Shown here piece by piece: positions 37,415 to 45,313 of a DNA stretch of 64,000 nucleotides. The stretch's first letter is position 1. Every line of letters starts with the position of its first letter. The DNA is from Sunxiuqinia dokdonensis (GTDB lineage Bacteria; Bacteroidota; Bacteroidia; Bacteroidales; Prolixibacteraceae), in contig NZ_LGIA01000181.1 of the NCBI RefSeq assembly GCF_001270965.1, forward strand, positions 25,382-89,381. Direction: 5' to 3'. The notes under the pieces are model-generated. The model made no database searches. It saw only the letters and a program-made list of their open reading frames with translations, and was not told where the DNA came from. The position numbers and the translations under genes are program-made.

Positions 37415-37632
37415 ACATACGATCGATAGAATCTCATCGGGATAGGATCCCGATGAATTGACAATATAAAAAGCGTTGGCTTTTTATTCTTGCTTCTAAA
37501 ACCGCCAAATTTTAAAGCACAACAAGAATAATAAGGATAACGCTCACGCCATGGGCGTGGGCATTCCTATTTGTTGTGCGGGTACTTGGCGGTACCTAGA
37601 GGCAGTAGGCTATGTTCCACGCCTCTTTTTTT
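37415..37632 (+). ncRNA. Structured RNA downstream of rteC
   Basis: About 215 nt with at least six helices. H1 is a 10-bp stem (37434-37443/37447-37456). H2 is 9 bp (37466-37474/37479-37487). H3 is a long-range 8-bp helix (37501-37508/37586-37593). H4 is a nested 9-bp helix (37517-37525/37571-37579). H5 is a 9-bp hairpin inside it (about 37542-37550/37554-37562). H6 is AGAGGC/GCCTCT (37598-37603/37621-37626), followed by seven T, a terminator. H3, H4 and H5 nest coaxially. In CTnDOT a small RNA, RteR, represses the tra operon; an equivalent job is possible. A riboswitch or leader for the 80-residue gene after it is the alternative. Confidence 0.7.
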
Positions 37633-37671
37633 GTTCGAATTCTAATAACTTACCATCCAACAACAAACACC

Positions 37672-37914
37672 ATGTCATCACTTAATACTAAAAAAATCCG
37701 CCAGAATGCCGATTTGGCCAATGCCGTGTCGAAATGCCCGTTTGGAGAGCCAGTTGCTGATTGTCCATTTATCCCCTACTATGAGATGAAAAATGAACGA
37801 GAACAAGTGACACAAATCGAAATAATCCCACAAAAGAAACTGGAAGAACTGCGCGAATTTCACCGGGCATGCTTGCGGGAATTAATGAAAACTCGGAAAG
37901 CCAATTTCCTGTAA
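37672..37914 (+). CDS. Small hypothetical protein with paired CPF motifs
   Basis: An 80-residue protein from 37672, directly downstream of the structured RNA and its terminator. It carries CPFGEPVADCPF near residues 22-33, two Cys-Pro-Phe units that could bind metal or form a disulphide, and a charged helical C-terminal half. I do not recognise a function. Similar small proteins occur in Bacteroidota conjugative elements. The frame extends upstream to 37612, but that would place the start inside the terminator. Confidence 0.55.
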   Translation: MSSLNTKKIRQNADLANAVSKCPFGEPVADCPFIPYYEMKNEREQVTQIEIIPQKKLEELREFHRACLRELMKTRKANFL

Positions 37915-37943
37915 TCTATATCCGAACTCACCTTATAACTTAA

Positions 37944-38005
37944 CCATATAAAGCCATGCCTCAGTTTATATGGGTAATAATTCTGCTTGAAAGCTTGCAA
38001 CTTTG
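37944..38005 (+). promoter_or_regulatory. Operator-promoter copy A before the HTH gene
   Basis: CCTCAGTTTATATGGG (37959-37974) is followed after 21 bases by TGCAACTTTG (37996-38005), a variant -7 box. The same two blocks at the same spacing occur before the tra operon (40277-40323). Here the block is half of a 9-bp inverted repeat (CCATATAAA at 37944-37952, TTTATATGG at 37965-37973), suggesting a dimeric regulator. Confidence 0.7.
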
Positions 38006-38042
38006 GAGGAATTCAAATTGAACCATTCAAAGTTAAATTGTT

Positions 38043-38342
38043 ATGCCAGCAGAAATTATTACCACCGATGATCTGCAGAAATTCAAAATTGAAATCCTGC
38101 AGGAATTTAAAAAGATGCTGAAAGAGCACAACGGGCAGCCTGTCAAGAAATGGCTTAAATCGTATGAAGTCCGCAAATTCCTTGGAATCTCCCAGGGTAA
38201 ACTTCAAAACATGCGGCACAACGGGACCCTACCTTACACTCGAATCGGGTCGGTCATCTTCTATGATGTGGAAGACATCCGTAAGATGATGGAAAATAAC
38301 CAGGAAGAAGCCAGAAATCCCCGGATTGATTATTCCCGATGA
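38043..38342 (+). CDS. HTH_17-type DNA-binding protein (excisionase-like)
   Basis: A 99-residue protein with an N-terminal helical part and a winged HTH (about 38-85: WLKSYEVRKFLGISQGKLQNMRHNGTLPYTRIGSVIFYDVEDIRKMM), the MerR/excisionase-like fold common in Bacteroidota mobile elements. It may serve as the recombination directionality factor or as a regulator of the operon. It is preceded by the shared operator-promoter and overlaps the next gene by four bases. Confidence 0.8.
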   Translation: MPAEIITTDDLQKFKIEILQEFKKMLKEHNGQPVKKWLKSYEVRKFLGISQGKLQNMRHNGTLPYTRIGSVIFYDVEDIRKMMENNQEEARNPRIDYSR

Positions 38343-38824
38343 ACTATATCAAACACCTGAACGGCTTTTTCGAACGGGTTTCGGGCGATGGAAGATTAAC
38401 AGCCTATCACATCAGTTTATACCTGGCTGTTTTTCAACTCTGGAACCTGAACCGCTTTACCGGAAAGTTTCCCATCAACCGTACCGAACTGATGATACTA
38501 TCCAGGATCGGATCCGTGAACACTTACGCCAAATGCATCAAAGAACTTGATCGATGGAAGTACATCCGGTATTTTCCATCAGCCAACCGGCACTGCGGAA
38601 GTGAAGTTAGCTGTATCAGATTTGATACTGGTAGTAATACTGGTGACAGTACTGGTAATGATACTGCAAGTGATACCGGAGATGATACACTTATTAAAAG
38701 GATAAACAGAAAAACAGGAAACAAGTCACCCGATCAAATTTTTCAAAATGGAGAAAGGAGAAAAATTAACGGGTCTAACCATTACCACGTCAACAATGAC
38801 AAGGATTATTCGGAGCCCCTTTGA
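38339..38824 (+). CDS. Hypothetical protein of conjugative elements with Asp/Thr/Gly repeats
   Basis: A 161-residue protein whose first 90 residues look like a winged-helix domain (LTAYHISLYLAVFQLWN ... FPINRTELMILSRIG.VNTYAKCIKELDRWKYI), as in phage and plasmid replication or regulator proteins. Then comes a low-complexity stretch of DTGS/NTGD-like tetrads encoded by a 12-base tandem repeat, and a basic tail. Function unknown. It overlaps the ATPase gene by about 77 bases in another frame. Confidence 0.55.
   Translation: MNYIKHLNGFFERVSGDGRLTAYHISLYLAVFQLWNLNRFTGKFPINRTELMILSRIGSVNTYAKCIKELDRWKYIRYFPSANRHCGSEVSCIRFDTGSNTGDSTGNDTASDTGDDTLIKRINRKTGNKSPDQIFQNGERRKINGSNHYHVNNDKDYSEPL
38624..38683 (+). 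repeat. Five-copy 12-bp tandem repeat inside a gene
   Basis: Degenerate 12-base units based on GATACTGGTAGT occur five times in register. They encode tetrads of the D-T-G-S type. Because the unit is a multiple of three, copy-number change would keep the frame. Confidence 0.8.
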
Positions 38825-39473
38825 CGAAGTGGCGGAACTCAAAGATGGATTGTTCCATTTCAATTTTCAGTCGAGTGTGAAATGGATGGAAAAACAGGGG
38901 AAAATCCTGTTTGGGGATCATTTTTGCATTTATCCAGAGGATCAACCTCTCATTTACAAATTGTTGGTCTATGCCATTGGCGACCAGGAAAGTTGTGCCA
39001 AATCTGGAATCAGCCTTCGCAAGGGAATCCTGCTGATCGGGCCCGTCGGGGCAGGGAAGTCCCAATTGATGGCGCTGTCAAATTACTTTTTTCCACCAGA
39101 AAAGCAGTACAGAATCAAGGCGGCCCGGGAAGTCAGTTTTGAGCTGGAAAAGGACGGCTATTCGGTATTTAATCGCTACAGTAAAGGCTCAGTTCGAAAC
39201 CTGAATGGTCGAATAATTCCTCAGGTTTGGTGTTTCGACGACCTCGGCGTGGACAACGTCCAAAAGTATTTTGGTACGCCGTGCAATGTAATGGCCGAAA
39301 TCCTGCTTAGCCGCTACGATCAGTTTGTTTCCCGTGGGGTGCTAACCCATGCCACTACCAATCTTTCCGCCCCGGAACTGGAAGAACGGTACGGCAACCG
39401 GATTCGCTCAAGGATGAGGGAAATGTTTAACCTGGTGGCTTTTGAGAAGGATGCGAAGGATAAAAGGTGTTGA
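38748..39473 (+). CDS. DnaC/IstB-like P-loop ATPase
   Basis: A 241-residue AAA+-type ATPase with Walker A GPVGAGKSQ near residue 100 and Walker B-like VWCFDDLGVD near 160. It also has sensor 1 THATTNLSAPE and an Arg-finger-like RIRSRMREMFNLV. This matches the ATP-binding protein regularly found in the excision/mobilisation region of Bacteroidota conjugative elements. It is likely to load or remodel DNA-bound proteins. The start could be at 38748 or at the ATG 48 bases later; the former overlaps the preceding gene. Confidence 0.7.
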   Translation: MEKGEKLTGLTITTSTMTRIIRSPFDEVAELKDGLFHFNFQSSVKWMEKQGKILFGDHFCIYPEDQPLIYKLLVYAIGDQESCAKSGISLRKGILLIGPVGAGKSQLMALSNYFFPPEKQYRIKAAREVSFELEKDGYSVFNRYSKGSVRNLNGRIIPQVWCFDDLGVDNVQKYFGTPCNVMAEILLSRYDQFVSRGVLTHATTNLSAPELEERYGNRIRSRMREMFNLVAFEKDAKDKRC

Positions 39474-40261
39474 CATCATCTGGTAGTTAATCCTGCGGCC
39501 TGTTCGCTCCGTTTGCTCCGCACTGCGCTCACAAGCCTCGGTTGAAAAAGAAAGATGCCTGCTCCGTTTCCGCGGTCGGCACCAGGCCACGGGCCTGACT
39601 AACCGTCCGCTATCCCTTCACAGGCAACTTTCGGGTTTGATTAGGTATTGTTCCTGATTTTAAAGGTGGACAATAGCTTTTTTGCAGGTTCTTCCCGTAC
39701 CCCGGCACCATCGCTCAGCCTCACGAAACCGCTTCCTTTATCCGTTCGCTGCCGCGCACGAAACCAGTCGCTTTTTCACTTGGCTTCACTCCGGAGCCGG
39801 GCTGCACCGCACGGCAAGAGTCGCCCCGTTTGTTCCGCTTCGCTCCACACCCGGGCGACACTTGCCTGAGCCCGCCCGCACCCAATATTTCCAGCTAAGA
39901 TTATTTTCGTCAAAAATCAAAAAAGAAAACCAATTTAGCCACTCTCCGCACATTCCCGTCCTGATGATAAAATGCAAGGCCAGGGCGAGTGTCCCGCTTA
40001 TTTTGTTTTCAGGAATTCATTTTTAAATTTTCAGATGAATACGAAGCGGGACAGCCTTGCATTTTTGCCCCGACTGGCTCCCAAATGGTTTTTCTTTTCT
40101 TTTTTGCCTGTTTTTTCTTTTGTTTTTTGAAAAAATTATCCCTGTTCAAATAACATCAAATCGTACCATCCCAAACGCGAAATAGAACCTTCAAGAATCA
40201 TCACTTTCCAAATCGGAGCAAATCAAGTTAAACAACATCTTAAGCCATCAATTTTACTGAA
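39474..40261. other. Long noncoding stretch before the tra operon
   Basis: Nearly 800 bases hold no gene I can support. The first part (about 39490-39900) is GC-rich, with an excess of C on this strand and recurring CGTTTGCTCCGC-like pieces. The second part is AT-rich with poly-T tracts and contains the strong hairpin at 39969-40065. Short frames occur on both strands but none has a start signal or recognisable protein. Confidence 0.6.
39969..40065. repeat. Large interrupted stem-loop upstream of the tra operon
   Basis: The 3' arm (40044-40065) is a continuous 22 bases. It pairs perfectly with two 5' segments (39969-39980 and 39990-39999) separated by a 9-base bulge. The 44-base apex contains a further 6-bp stem (40015-40020/40035-40040). 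It could be a replication or single-strand initiation site, a regulator binding site, or a transcribed RNA. Confidence 0.75.
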
Positions 40262-40323
40262 CGATATAATCATGTACCTCAGTTTATATGGGGTCTTTTT
40301 AAATATCAGGTAGTGCAACTTTG
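40262..40323 (+). promoter_or_regulatory. Operator-promoter copy B before the tra operon
   Basis: CCTCAGTTTATATGGG (40277-40292), 21 bases, then TGCAACTTTG (40314-40323). This matches copy A at 37959-38005 in both blocks and in spacing, while the sequence between the blocks differs. The left palindrome half is degenerate (GATATAAT, 40263-40270). The first tra-region gene starts 80 bases later. Confidence 0.7.
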
Positions 40324-40403
40324 CATTGATGGCCAAGGGAACGAATCGTTTTTTCAGTTCATAGGCCAAGTCAACTTTAAATTAATCTCAAAGCGACCTG
40401 TGT

Positions 40404-40766
40404 ATGTTTGGAATCGATCAAATCAGTTGGGGACAGTTTATCCGGGGGATCCTGCTTCTCCTTTCCTTGTGGTACCTCACCCTATTCTTGTGGTTTTTAT
40501 TCAACAAAAAAAGAGCAAATCAAAAAACTTTGTTTAAAGACGACTTCGCCGGGACCCTCCAGTCCGAAGAGTTGCAAGCAGTGGGTGTTTCTTCGCGGGA
40601 CTTGCCTTCGGAGATGGTTCCCCTGGTCCCTTTTGGTGCTGTTGTTTTGCCTGTTTCCTTTTATGAAGAAATAGGCGTGGACGACGGCTACCCCCTTGAC
40701 CGGTTTCAAAATTCCAAAAATCCTCTGCCTTCATCCGTGATGGAACAAATTCAGTTTCAACAATAA
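40404..40766 (+). CDS. Single-pass membrane protein, first gene of the tra operon
   Basis: A 120-residue protein with one hydrophobic segment (about 11-32: FIRGILLLLSLWYLTLFLWFLF) and then a hydrophilic tail. It takes the place of the small TraD-like genes before traE in other elements, but I cannot assign it by sequence. It lies 20 bases before traE in the same direction. Confidence 0.55.
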   Translation: MFGIDQISWGQFIRGILLLLSLWYLTLFLWFLFNKKRANQKTLFKDDFAGTLQSEELQAVGVSSRDLPSEMVPLVPFGAVVLPVSFYEEIGVDDGYPLDRFQNSKNPLPSSVMEQIQFQQ

Positions 40767-40786
40767 TCCTTCAAATTTTAAAAGCT

Positions 40787-41101
40787 ATGAAGACGAAAGT
40801 TAGGCGTTTGTTTTCCAAAGCAGCAGCAATTGCTGCTCTAATCTTCTTGTGGGCTTCTGACGCATTGGCCCAGAGCTCTGCCGGAATTGACCAGGCCACA
40901 GCAGAAGTCAGTTCCTATGTGGATCCAGTCTCCAACCTGATCATTGCCATCGGTGCCGTAGTTGGGTTGATCGGTGGCGTCCGCGTTTACATCAAATGGC
41001 AAAGTGGTGACCAGGATACCCAAAAAGCCATCATGGGCTGGTTCGGTGCCTGCCTGTTTCTGATCCTTGTTGGTGTGGTCATCAAAGCCTTTTTTGCCTG
41101 A
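40787..41101 (+). CDS. traE: DUF4134 conjugation protein TraE (pilin-like)
   Basis: A 104-residue small membrane protein with a long signal (to about residue 29, ending ALAQS) and two hydrophobic helices (about 48-65 and 83-102). The segment VSNLIIAIGAVVGLIGGVRVYIKWQSGD is the DUF4134/TraE signature. Its size and topology resemble VirB2 pilins, and it would form part of the mating channel or pilus. Its stop overlaps the traF start by one base. Confidence 0.88.
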   Translation: MKTKVRRLFSKAAAIAALIFLWASDALAQSSAGIDQATAEVSSYVDPVSNLIIAIGAVVGLIGGVRVYIKWQSGDQDTQKAIMGWFGACLFLILVGVVIKAFFA

Positions 41102-41406
41102 TGGAAACTTACAAATTGCAAAAAGTCGATACCAAGTTGTACATCAAAGGGCTTTCCGGCCCTTTGGTTTTCCAGGCACTCTACGGGATACTGGCTGCTT
41201 TCCTGCTCTTTGTGTGCCTGTATATTGTCATTGGCACCTTTACAGCCATTTTGGTCTGTGTACCATCCTTTTTTGCCTGGCTCTACCGGGTCAGCCAAAT
41301 CCAGAAAAAATACGGACCTGCAGGCTGGAATAAAAAGCAGACCGCCAAAAAACTACCACAGTTTATCCAGATGAAACGACCTATCCACCAAAATCAACAG
41401 CGATGA
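41101..41406 (+). CDS. traF: DUF4133 conjugation protein TraF (VirB3-like)
   Basis: A 101-residue protein beginning METYKLQKVDTKLYIKGLSGPLVFQALYG, the DUF4133 signature, with two hydrophobic segments (about 25-45 and 50-68) and a basic tail. It corresponds to VirB3 next to the VirB4 ATPase. It overlaps traE by one base and traG by four. Confidence 0.88.
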   Translation: METYKLQKVDTKLYIKGLSGPLVFQALYGILAAFLLFVCLYIVIGTFTAILVCVPSFFAWLYRVSQIQKKYGPAGWNKKQTAKKLPQFIQMKRPIHQNQQR

Positions 41407-43829
41407 CAAAATCAATGAATGTCAAACCCATCGAACATGCACTGCCGGTGCTGGGCTTTAATGGCGACCTGATGGTTTCCAACAACCTGGACATGGGCTT
41501 CGGGCTGAAACTCCATCTGCCGGAACTGCTTTCCTACAGTAGCGAACAGCTTTACTTGTTGCACGATACCTTCCAGCGGGCGGTGAACCTGCTGCCGGTA
41601 AACACGCTGTTGCACAAGCAGGATTTCTTTTTTGTGGAGCATTTTTATGAAAGAGGCCGGAATAGAGAGCAAGAAGTTCCAAGCCTGAACGACTGCTATC
41701 TGGAACATTTTAGAGGAAGGCCTTACTTGAAACATGAATGCTACCTGTTTGTCAGCCTGCTGAATACCGGGCTGTTGAAGAACTATTTAGGTTCAGCGCT
41801 TATCTTTTCAAAGAAGGCAAAACAACACGAAGCCCGGCTGACCGAAAAGCTGAAAGAGGTACAGGCCAACCTGACTGGTCTTTTTACCCAAAGCGGTATT
41901 GTCTGTGAAGCCGTTAGCCAGGCCGAAGCCATTGGTGATGAAGAATCGCCCGGATTAATCGAGCGCTACCTGACCCTGAACTTCCATAAAGACCGGCCGG
42001 TGCTGGGCGGGATTGATTTTCGGGACCGGCTCCGGGTGATGGACCAGTTTGTGGAAATCATGAGCATAAGCGATTATTCGCATATGCCGGCTGAACTGAA
42101 ACCGGCTGGTGTTCATCCCACAACAGGCCTTCCGGCATCAATGGTTTACCCGGTTACTTACAACCTGCCGTTCTCTCACGTGACCAACCAGTTTATTTAT
42201 GTGCCGGACCAGCAGCAGGTCAAGACTTTTTTGGAAGACAGCTACAAACGGATCTACAGCCTCTCCAGGTTTTCTTCGGAGAACAAGGTTAACGCCGGTT
42301 TGATCGATGAGTTTTTGGATACGGTACAGACCACCGGTGAAAAGATCGTCAAAACGCATTTTAATGTGATGCTCTTTGACGAGTCGATTGCGAAGCTTAA
42401 ACAATACAAAAGCGAAACAGCTTCTGCTTTTTCGCTGATGAACTGTTTTCCATACCAACATACCTTTGATTTGCCGCTTTTGTTTTTCGCCTGCGTACCA
42501 TTTTCAACGCAGCTTCCTGACTCGGAAATGTTCATCACCCAGGTGCCACAGGCCTGCTGCCTGACTAATTTTGAAGGATCGATCCGGAAGTCAAAATCGG
42601 ATTTTACGATTAACCTTTCCAACCGTTTGGAAGGTTGCCCGGTCCGAATTGACATTTCTGATGAGCCGATGGAAAAACACCTGATTCATAACCGCAATAA
42701 GCTGGTGATTGGCGGGTCCGGCTCCGGGAAATCGTTTTTCACCAACCATTTGCTCCGGCAATATGCCGAAAGCGGAAACTGCCATATCGTCTTGCTGGAT
42801 GTTGGCCGGAGTTACGAACTGCTGGCCTGGTACCTGGAAGAACGGCTGAAAGAGCAGGGTGGGGCGATGATGGTGGAGTTTACAACTGAAAATCCGATCT
42901 CCTTTAACCCTTTTGTATTGACCGGCGAACCGGATGTGGAAAAAAGGCAAACCATCCTGTCGGTGATCTACACCATTTATAAGGAGAACCTATCGGAAAT
43001 GGAAAAGGACGTGATCGCCCATTCTTTGTCTGAGTTTTTCAAAGTTGATGGTTTGGAACGGTCTTTTAATGGTTACTACGAGTTCTGCCGGGAGTTTATA
43101 CCCGCTTTGGTTAAGGAACAGTCCCTGGATTTTAATAGCGCCGCGTTCTTTTTTATCCTCTCAAAATACTACCGGGGCGGAGAGTATGACTATTTGCTCA
43201 ACCGCCAGATGGACACGGACGAGTTTTTTCGATGCCCGTTTATCGTATTCGAATTGGACCAAATAAAGGATCATCCAATCATTTTCCCGGTGGCCACGCT
43301 GATTATCATGGATATTTTCCTGCAAAAAATGCGAAAGCTAAAAGGCGTGCGAAAACTACTGGTCATTGAAGAAGCCTGGAAGGCCATTGCCACACCGCAG
43401 ATGGCCTCCTACCTGAAATACTATTTTAAAACGATCCGCAAGTTTTTTGGCGAAGCCATGGTTGTCACGCAGGAGGTGGACGATGTGATCTCCTCCCCAA
43501 TTATCCGGGATGCCATTATCAACAACGCTGACACCCGGATCCTGCTGGACATGGGCAAGTTCAAAAACAAGTTTGAGCAGATCAGCCAAACCCTTGGACT
43601 TTCGGAATTCCAAAAGGAGCAAATCCTGTCGATCAACAAAAGCCTGCCATCGGATCGCAAGCTCAAAGAAGTTTTTATTGGTCTTGGAAGCTATTCCCGG
43701 GTTTTCGCCCTGGAAACGAGCCGGGCCGAGTATTTCTGCTACACTTCCGAACAGCGGGAAAAAGATCGAATTCAGTTTTGGATGGAATATGGAGGCAAAG
43801 ATGTATTGGAGGTCCTCAAATCCATGTAA
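41403..43829 (+). CDS. traG: Conjugation ATPase TraG (VirB4-like)
   Basis: An 808-residue ATPase that powers the type IV secretion channel. The N-terminal half (about 1-400) is the TraG N-domain. Walker A IGGSGSGKSFF lies near residues 436-446, and Walker B KLLVIEEAWKAI near 652. VVTQEVDDVISSPIIRDAIINNADTRI contains the conserved Gln/Arg motifs. Length is normal for Bacteroidota TraG. Confidence 0.93.
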   Translation: MTKSMNVKPIEHALPVLGFNGDLMVSNNLDMGFGLKLHLPELLSYSSEQLYLLHDTFQRAVNLLPVNTLLHKQDFFFVEHFYERGRNREQEVPSLNDCYLEHFRGRPYLKHECYLFVSLLNTGLLKNYLGSALIFSKKAKQHEARLTEKLKEVQANLTGLFTQSGIVCEAVSQAEAIGDEESPGLIERYLTLNFHKDRPVLGGIDFRDRLRVMDQFVEIMSISDYSHMPAELKPAGVHPTTGLPASMVYPVTYNLPFSHVTNQFIYVPDQQQVKTFLEDSYKRIYSLSRFSSENKVNAGLIDEFLDTVQTTGEKIVKTHFNVMLFDESIAKLKQYKSETASAFSLMNCFPYQHTFDLPLLFFACVPFSTQLPDSEMFITQVPQACCLTNFEGSIRKSKSDFTINLSNRLEGCPVRIDISDEPMEKHLIHNRNKLVIGGSGSGKSFFTNHLLRQYAESGNCHIVLLDVGRSYELLAWYLEERLKEQGGAMMVEFTTENPISFNPFVLTGEPDVEKRQTILSVIYTIYKENLSEMEKDVIAHSLSEFFKVDGLERSFNGYYEFCREFIPALVKEQSLDFNSAAFFFILSKYYRGGEYDYLLNRQMDTDEFFRCPFIVFELDQIKDHPIIFPVATLIIMDIFLQKMRKLKGVRKLLVIEEAWKAIATPQMASYLKYYFKTIRKFFGEAMVVTQEVDDVISSPIIRDAIINNADTRILLDMGKFKNKFEQISQTLGLSEFQKEQILSINKSLPSDRKLKEVFIGLGSYSRVFALETSRAEYFCYTSEQREKDRIQFWMEYGGKDVLEVLKSM

Positions 43830-43861
43830 TACAATAATTGAAACATTCTAAAACAACAACC

Positions 43862-44524
43862 ATGAAAACAAAAATCAAAAAAACAGTCCTGTTGCCACTT
43901 TTTGTGCTAACGCTGACAGCCATTTTTCAAAAGCCAGGCTTTTGTCAAACTCCGGTAACGGATGTTGGAGCCGGTATTCAGCGCGAAGCCCTTTGGACCC
44001 AGGAAAAGGACATTCTTTCCAAGATCAACTGGTATAATATTTTGATTAAAGCCCTGAACGGTGACATTAAAGGACTGACCGGTGAGCTACTCGGTATCGA
44101 CCAGAAGATGCTGGAAAGCCTGGAAAAAGTCAGTGGCCTGATCAAAGACTATAAACGGGTACAGCAAACCCGTGATCTGCTTTCAAAGATCATGGAGATT
44201 TATACCGAAAAAGTACCCAAGCTGGTGCAGGATGAAAATTTTACCGCGCAGCAGGCCGCCGTGATTGTCCAATCCTTTGACCTGATCCTGGACGACAGCC
44301 GCCAGTTAACCAATACGGTATTGAATACCATTCTGAAAGATAATCTTTTTCTGATGGATGATAAGCAGCGCTACGACACCATCAACGGGGTTTATGAAGA
44401 TGTCCGGCGTCACTACGGAACGATCTGCTATCTCTACAACAAACTGCTTTACGCTTCTTACCTAAAAAGCCAGCAGGATGGAAGCCTGGAGAGTTTTGCC
44501 CTGTATTACAGCCTGTATCACTAA
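43862..44524 (+). CDS. traI: DUF4141 conjugation protein TraI (VirB5/TrbJ-like)
   Basis: A 220-residue exported protein with a signal peptide ending near GFCQ (about residue 29) and then a long helical, coiled region (SKINWYNILIKALNGDIKGLTGELLGID...). This matches DUF4141/TraI. The start at 43862 gives the signal peptide directly; a start at 43838 adds eight residues before it. It is a periplasmic component of the mating channel. Confidence 0.82.
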   Translation: MKTKIKKTVLLPLFVLTLTAIFQKPGFCQTPVTDVGAGIQREALWTQEKDILSKINWYNILIKALNGDIKGLTGELLGIDQKMLESLEKVSGLIKDYKRVQQTRDLLSKIMEIYTEKVPKLVQDENFTAQQAAVIVQSFDLILDDSRQLTNTVLNTILKDNLFLMDDKQRYDTINGVYEDVRRHYGTICYLYNKLLYASYLKSQQDGSLESFALYYSLYH

Positions 44525-44585
44525 TGAGTCGTGAGTTAAGAGATTCGAGTCGCGAGTATCGAAAATTACTTTAAAACAACCGATC

Positions 44586-45311
44586 ATGAAATTATCCACA
44601 TTAATCATTGGACTGAGTTTAAGTGCCACAATCACCACTACAATTGCATTGAAAAATGCCAATGCCCAGCTACTGAATGTCAAACCCTGGCACGGGTACT
44701 ACCCGGAAATGAATGACGATTACCCCTTAAGCTTTATTGCTTTTAAAGGTTGGCTGTTTCCGGTACCGCATGTCTTCGTGCGTACCTGGCCAACCCATTA
44801 TTATATGGAGCTTGGCGCATTGCCTGTTTCGGACGGGGCCGAATATGCCGGACAGACAAAAACAGGCCTTTTACGGATCGCAACCAAGTTGCTGGAGCGA
44901 TGGCAGATAAAAGGAAGGCACGATGAGACCAGCCAAATCAAAGACAACACGGAGCTTCAAAAAATCATTGAAGAAAAACTGTTCAATGCCCGTAAAGATG
45001 CCCTGCCGGACATCTACGGTCTGGCCGAGCAGTTTATCTCCCTTTACCAGAAAATCGGAAACTTTGACCGGCTGGAAAACTCATCCAAAGTCAAACACAT
45101 CCTGCGGGATGAAGCAGACGACCTGTTGATGCGTTTTTTGATGGTCAACCTATTGGAAAGCAACCACGGGGCTAAACTGGAATCTTTTGCCGGCATTCAA
45201 TCGGAATTATATCAACTGGTTGGCGAAACGGACTATACCTACCGAAAACTTTGTCACCTGAATGTTTTTGGAAACGCTGTAACCGGCAGTTATGCCTTTT
45301 TAACCCGCTGA
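44586..45311 (+). CDS. Exported protein of unknown function between traI and traJ
   Basis: A 241-residue protein with a signal peptide (about 1-27, ending ANAQ). An aromatic-rich segment follows (VKPWHGYYPEMNDDYP), then a helical part. I do not recognise the family. Its position in the operon suggests a periplasmic partner of TraI or TraJ. CTnDOT has no gene at this point. The 61-base gap before it carries an 11-base direct repeat. Confidence 0.6.
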   Translation: MKLSTLIIGLSLSATITTTIALKNANAQLLNVKPWHGYYPEMNDDYPLSFIAFKGWLFPVPHVFVRTWPTHYYMELGALPVSDGAEYAGQTKTGLLRIATKLLERWQIKGRHDETSQIKDNTELQKIIEEKLFNARKDALPDIYGLAEQFISLYQKIGNFDRLENSSKVKHILRDEADDLLMRFLMVNLLESNHGAKLESFAGIQSELYQLVGETDYTYRKLCHLNVFGNAVTGSYAFLTR

Positions 45312-45313
45312 TT

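Noticed and set aside
38624..38683. Tandem repeat as a CRISPR array
   Set aside because: The units are contiguous, 12 bases long, degenerate and within a coding frame. There are no spacers and no cas genes.
39480..40030. Several short frames on both strands in the long gap before the tra operon
   Set aside because: Biased composition explains the open frames. None has a ribosome binding site or a family signature.
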